A DNA stretch of 64,000 bases from an uncultured Bacteroidales bacterium (GTDB lineage: Bacteria; Bacteroidota; Bacteroidia; Bacteroidales; P3): the NCBI GenBank assembly GCA_947168665.1, contig CAMVMX010000002.1:62001-126000 (forward strand), in the 5' to 3' direction. Of this stretch, positions 61,801 through 64,000 are shown piece by piece. The first letter of the stretch is position 1. Each line of letters begins with the position of its first letter. The translations under genes were made by a program, and so were the position numbers. The notes beneath the pieces are model-generated. The model worked only from the letters and a program-made list of their open reading frames with translations. It was not told the DNA's origin and did not search any database.

Positions 61801-62105
61801 TCGACATCGACTGCCAGCACGATATGGACAACATGGTGCTTCGCGACTACCGCGCCGCCGCCTTCGAACCCGTCAGCACCACCAGTGGCTGGCAATGGAA
61901 CGACGGCCTGCGCTACTATGTTGATGTGCGCGACGACCGCACCGACTGCTACATCGACCGCTTGGCCGAGGGCCACTACTATGTGGAGTACGACCTGTGG
62001 GTGCGTCACAACGGCACATACAGCACCGGCATCGGCACGCTGCACAGCGTCTACGCACCCGAGTTCCGCGCCAACACGCCGCATACGACGGTGGTTGTGC
62101 CATAG
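55845..62105 (+). CDS. Alpha-2-macroglobulin-family protein with inserted CarboxypepD_reg/plug-like domains
   Basis: 2086 residues with an SPI signal (MKKTVLLLMAMAALAAATAQ). An MG2-like domain lies near 594-680 (VYRVGDTVRFSCVAYRK). A CarboxypepD_reg-like beta domain starts near 1190 (GTVVDAKTQEPVPFVNIVA), then a TonB-plug-like stretch (DDISHMPGNSMEDLVASLAG). The A2M core is near 1375-1420 (ALTQWQLRGFAWSD) and the helical toroid near 1650 (GGWSWMPGGKT). The thioester motif (CGEQ) is missing, so it cannot trap proteases by that bond. Three copies of the 25-bp repeat add about 25 residues near 435-460. Probably periplasmic or at the outer membrane. Confidence 0.82.
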   Translation: MKKTVLLLMAMAALAAATAQPASHHKWNHLDSLMIEAQYATAYPLAQGYYRQAEGTELLTAAFYLTMLDEGYSEHAADSALLRYGLLARQLRGVDRAVAYALLFDTYNRIYSENYYRIGRRHPSDDPNLRAYQWHAARMEDTLLRCADSVLAYAAQLRTASAEPYARLFVDDTAAGLPPLDSSLLGMMVQTLLNNNYMHLNLIELPDTLRPQVIAPLATFGSLSGAASPKSHYLLRLHHRVAQVYTDDAEAMLWLDLKRYDLFYYLPRLDSLVAYYQPRIENPEMKALLGLRRAQYQNENYQRVEAERLCLETEHLYPGTYGAKNCRTLRKYSICQPEYRLKFASIESSRRSRMAVVEARNIRRLHFRIVEQIDLPYSYSDEQKCDSLMTLKPVKEWEQTLPDSGDHNWHEYLVALPPVPQGNYVLLAYWDSTDSHTPSPSKEPYPRPLLRDIPPAPLKRGEGVSGSEYFSSDATFITYTTLATHGRTQLWPSAGYVVDRLTGQPIVHHRVTLHGERELTERPCRHRTRTDREGHYSFSSSSPLYWMIDFNQLSVDMDGYEFYYTTYGGRGAVRTWLRDKQKTRWLEIVMTDRPVYRVGDTVRFSCVAYRKHTRGKEQNIRIRPAKQVKLIATFGQQYEKAIDTLRLTTDEHGRCHGQFVIPAEGENGRYSIEVQSAGYESSPYEDYCTTRTIKVEAYKPPHFMVTLSATRDSGEAAARRFGQPITLYGSAISYSGAPMSGARVKWEVSREKMRNPLTSSSMADNYPHRDSLTVDDEGNFQFTFTPEKDTADSSSATHKTTYIYTAYVRVMDADGELHEQHLSFHVSDADGYCMTTNDDLSHLTFVYNNFDHQPLQGNVRVELYQLRQPDTVRTLDTLQIVHPEARWTGSKAEFHRLFPYRAFSREEGDRHSWPVVAKRYDGTTADRTIVIPGLPSGLYRVVFHTPDGNRHDTLVNYVATNGRVTGDEVVWLRTTPRRDWIYYNQLTCKVGDTVRIELGSPYGNQPLYYRVCHAAKIYQRGMMVIDSSHTSTLLIPITKKMKDGCTVHLSAVREGRSFTKRYVIRVVRPDQVLTISTETFRDRLQPGAQERWTFRIADGDSAAVAANLCLSLYDRSLEQYNSFNAGFWPWTKNAYMQNDDILETRLSTMANKYSIMSISKWDQPQLGFALMDKKTFYDRLLNSYGAALFRGTVVDAKTQEPVPFVNIVARQQGHRVAGTTADMDGNFSFKGLPAGLYDIVFSSVGYSGCSYQVVIRSDQITTWTVPLRPSATALQEVQILESKSPRIGTSQIPVIEIGTPESGMRLSSDDISHMPGNSMEDLVASLAGVGNARGEDGMVTMRKRTGVNVPKEAIAEVSTIFNFGTMAGDHPTAMRKNLSTLAFFEPALRSDKEGRVSVQFTLPDALTQWQLRGFAWSDRFQTGTISRTIYSQRELMVQPLMPRFLRQGDTVVIPAKVSNLTDSTVEVIVGFEMANADSSQRGSNQEYATSFTLAPHSSGIATMRLAVPTDWHAATYKVMARAASWADGEQGALPVLSNRERITTSHLLYVPGSADGTEVVRTFDIALPAPVPGDSTTLAFTANPLQYVIDALPHFKRLLMPGNIYLANSLYVNYLTAQLDTLPDAQKQALARCKADLRRLMQAQQASGGWSWMPGGKTATRYVTETILQRLATYPLFVYTEGSYDRYDRQREKAIAYLDKLLVDTDKKMNTSSLPWFDDCLSLLYTRSLFLDAKPLDQCDSATQEAYRFCYRMCKMRGKDYTNLHTQGQLALLMLHMGDTADARRLANRIKGSARTEDNKGMYWPGNRSGYGWYERPIETAALMVDVMADVLHDWEAVSRIQQWLLTSKQGTAWRTDMATAAALRALMRHPEVQTDDKSNEQRVLLTLNGDTISIESRTGEAIPSQEGCPDSGRACMLHFRLASTSLLPAWGAVFHSHDTPIDSIQYNGTGIKLRKTLSRVNPDGSLTLLTQGSTLRVGDRVRIHIDIDCQHDMDNMVLRDYRAAAFEPVSTTSGWQWNDGLRYYVDVRDDRTDCYIDRLAEGHYYVEYDLWVRHNGTYSTGIGTLHSVYAPEFRANTPHTTVVVP
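57150..57226 (+). repeat. Three tandem copies of the 25-bp repeat inside the macroglobulin gene
   Basis: Copies begin at 57150, 57175 and 57200, each with CATACCCCC then CCCCTCTAAAGAG or a one-base variant; the last completes the palindrome with GGGG. Period 25; three copies give 75 nt, which keeps the reading frame. The peptide is Pro-rich (SPSKEPYPRPLLRDIPPAPL). Confidence 0.9.
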
Positions 62106-62238
62106 GCCACAGGGTCATTACCCCCATCAGTCATAGTCTGCGGAAAGGGTTAAGGATTAGGATTTAAGGTCTTGCTGGCGGGTGTTGGCAGCAGGGCTGG
62201 AGTTCTTAATCCGTGCCGTTTACACTGTTTTTTTTCTG

Positions 62239-62266
62239 CTTAGATTAAATATATTTTGTATCTTTG
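62239..62266 (+). promoter_or_regulatory. Putative promoter of the C69 peptidase gene
   Basis: A T-rich tract ending CTG near 62239, then TATCTTTG at 62259-62266, 60 nt before the ATG at 62327. Confidence 0.5.
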
Positions 62267-62326
62267 CAGTCGCTAAGTGTGTATCAAGAATTAATATTGA
62301 ATAGTACAACAAATTAATATAGTAAT

Positions 62327-64000
62327 ATGAGAAAACTCAACTCCATTATTGCAGCAGGCCTGTTCTCACTGAGCATGTTGGCCGCCCCGACGGCTGATGC
62401 CTGCACGAATTTCCTGTTTACGAAAGGTGCCACGAAGGATGGCAGCACGATGATTACGTATGCCGCCGACAGCCACACGCTGTATGGCGAGCTGTATTAC
62501 CGCAAAGCGGCCGACTATCCTGCCGGCACGATGTTTATGCTGGTGGACTGGGACAGCGGCTGCAAGTTGTTCGAGATTCCGCAGGTGGCCCACACCTACA
62601 GTGTGGTGGGCAACATGAACGAGCACCAGCTGGCGATAGGCGAGACCACATACGGTGGCCGCGAGGAGTGCTGGAAGGACGAGGTGAAGGGCATTGACTA
62701 TGGCTCGCTCATCTATGTCACCCTGCAGCGCGCCAAGAACGCCCGCGAGGCCATCTACTGGATGACCAAGCTGGTGGCCGACTATGGCTATTGCAGCGAG
62801 GGCGAGAGCTTCTCGATTTGCGACCCCAACGAAGTGTGGATTCTCGAACTTATCGGCAAGCGTGCAGCCCCTGTGAAGGCCGATGTTGCCAAGAAGCTGA
62901 AGTATAAGTATACGGACGGAGCCGTGTGGGTGGCCCGCCGCATTCCCGACGGTTATGTGAGCGGCCATGCCAACCAGGCCCGCATCACCCAGTTCCCCTT
63001 GGAGGGCAAGAAGTTCAAGAAAGCCAAAGGCAAAGGTCTGCACACCGTGATCAGCAGCAATCACATGGATTATATCTATGAGCCGGAGGTTGAGTGCGTC
63101 TATTCCGCCGATGTAATCACTTACGCCCGTGCGTGCGGCTGGTTCAACGGCAAGGACGAGGAGTTCTCGTTCTGCGACACTTACGCTCCCCTCACGTTCA
63201 GCGGCATCCGTGGCTGCGACGCCCGTGTGTATGCCATGTTCCACCGTGTGAACCCCGAGGCCCGCAAGTATGAGAAATATGCCATGGGCGATCCCAAGGC
63301 CGAGCGTATGCCCCTTTGGATTAAGCCTGCCCATAAGGTGGATGTGCATGAGGTGATGAACCTGATGCGCGACCATTATGAAGGCACGGCCATGGATATG
63401 AGCAAGGATATGGGTGCCGGTCCCTTCGCCTGCCCCTACCGCTGGCGTCCGATGGGCTTTGAGGTCGACGGGCAGAAGTATGTGCACGAGCGCGCCACTT
63501 CGACCCAGCAGACTGGTTTCAGCTTTGTGGCACAGTGTCGCAGTTGGCTCCCTGCCAAGGTGGGCGGTATCCTGTGGTTTGGTGTTGACGACACCTACAG
63601 CACCGTCTACTGCCCCATGTATTGCGGTATTACGAAGATTCCTGAGTGCTTCCGCGAGGGTAACGGCGATATGCTGACTTACAGCGAGACGGCCGCTTTC
63701 TGGCTGTTCAACCGCGTGACCAACTTTGTCTATAGCCGCTACAACGATATGATTGTCGACCTCCAGAAGGTGCAGAACGAGCTGGAGACTAACTTTATCA
63801 ATGAGGTGGGCCGATTCGACGGCAAGGCAAAGCAGTTTGCCGACAACAACGAGGCTCTCACTCACCAGCTGAACGATTTCTCCAACCGCATGGCGGACCG
63901 CATGATGAAGTCGTGGAACAACTTGGACCATTATCTCCTTGTCAAGTATATAGATGGCAATATCAAGAAGGAGAAGGACGGCAAGTTTGAGCGTACAGAG
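62327..64000 (+). CDS. C69-family dipeptidase, 3' end outside the window
   Basis: At least 558 residues; the frame is still open at 64000. It starts MRKLNSIIAAGLFSLSMLA with an SPI signal ending at TADA, so that Cys26 in ADACTNFLFTKGA becomes the N-terminal nucleophile of this Ntn-hydrolase. GSTMITYAADSHTLYGELYY, GNMNEHQLAIGETTYGG and EGESFSICDPNEVWILELIG follow the C69 pattern. It cleaves dipeptides in the periplasm. No stop or frameshift is seen in the visible part. Confidence 0.88.
   Translation, partial: MRKLNSIIAAGLFSLSMLAAPTADACTNFLFTKGATKDGSTMITYAADSHTLYGELYYRKAADYPAGTMFMLVDWDSGCKLFEIPQVAHTYSVVGNMNEHQLAIGETTYGGREECWKDEVKGIDYGSLIYVTLQRAKNAREAIYWMTKLVADYGYCSEGESFSICDPNEVWILELIGKRAAPVKADVAKKLKYKYTDGAVWVARRIPDGYVSGHANQARITQFPLEGKKFKKAKGKGLHTVISSNHMDYIYEPEVECVYSADVITYARACGWFNGKDEEFSFCDTYAPLTFSGIRGCDARVYAMFHRVNPEARKYEKYAMGDPKAERMPLWIKPAHKVDVHEVMNLMRDHYEGTAMDMSKDMGAGPFACPYRWRPMGFEVDGQKYVHERATSTQQTGFSFVAQCRSWLPAKVGGILWFGVDDTYSTVYCPMYCGITKIPECFREGNGDMLTYSETAAFWLFNRVTNFVYSRYNDMIVDLQKVQNELETNFINEVGRFDGKAKQFADNNEALTHQLNDFSNRMADRMMKSWNNLDHYLLVKYIDGNIKKEKDGKFERTE

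Noticed and set aside
62366-63931. A 521-codon open frame on the minus strand
   Set aside because: It is the reverse of the C69 dipeptidase gene, whose signal, nucleophile and motifs are clear; the minus-strand protein is low-complexity His/Val/Leu-rich.

Overview
The window is chromosomal DNA from a member of the Bacteroidales (Bacteroidota); I cannot fix the family. The evidence is promoter boxes of the TAnnTTTG type with an upstream TTG/TTTG about 19-20 nt away, starts without Shine-Dalgarno sequences, a GldH lipoprotein, a RicT/PSP1 protein, a protein with a type IX secretion C-terminal sorting domain, many SPII lipoproteins, and the order zapA - structured RNA - rny. Most of the window is fairly GC-rich. 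Two stretches (about 29.8-42.8 kb and 46.1-47.2 kb), and part of the AbiH gene at 14.9 kb, are visibly AT-rich and look acquired. There are no rRNA genes, CRISPR arrays, insertion sequences or recognisable prophage genes.

Layout. 0-3.9 kb: a small antitoxin-like gene, a multidomain DprA-like/PD-(D/E)XK nuclease protein with two SANT-like HTH segments, a lipoprotein esterase and a small lipoprotein. 4.1-6.7 kb: a 25-bp tandem repeat, then an operon of membrane protein, winged-helix regulator and creD. 7-8.4 kb: a polytopic mannosyltransferase-like protein. 8.8-13.4 kb: a housekeeping block with a coiled-coil protein, zapA, a 6S-like RNA, rny, lgt, gpmA and tRNA-Ser/Pro/Arg. 13.6-17.2 kb: an ECF sigma factor with a membrane partner, an AbiH gene, and a lipoprotein with a PheC-like domain. 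17.6-24.4 kb (minus strand): rlmN, a class A PBP, gldH, ricT and holB. 24.6-28.3 kb: menaquinone genes (ubiE/menG, menA), a DUF2156 protein and a GNAT-like protein. 28.4-29.5 kb: an S66 LD-carboxypeptidase.

29.85-42.83 kb is a one-direction defence island read on the minus strand from a clear promoter at 42798-42827. In transcription order it holds: DUF4007 protein (SspB-like), 1077-aa P-loop ATPase (SspC- or BrxC-like), AAA ATPase and DUF4276 TOPRIM-like protein (a split OLD/PARIS-like pair), HNH nuclease, a fused Dnd-type methyltransferase/HIT hydrolase/SANT-like protein, an Mrr-nuclease STAND NTPase, a KwaA/KwaB-like (Kiwa) pair, and two unrecognised small genes. No cysteine desulfurase or PAPS-reductase-like sulfur-transfer gene is present. 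The first four genes are packed almost without gaps and are the best candidate for an undescribed defence operon.

43.1-64 kb returns to ordinary content: a GH3 glucosidase, an HdeD-family membrane protein, an AT-rich islet with a Clp-fold serine protease, kbl, a TIGR01212 radical-SAM protein, a TPR protein, a DUF4375-like protein carrying two repeat insertions, a T9SS cargo protein, a zinc-less sirtuin, an OmpA/PD40 protein, a 2086-aa alpha-2-macroglobulin-like protein carrying three repeat copies, and the start of a C69 dipeptidase that runs off the window. The 25-bp repeat family (palindrome CCCCTCTTTAGAGGGG plus GGGGGTATG) occurs nine times, five of them inside reading frames.
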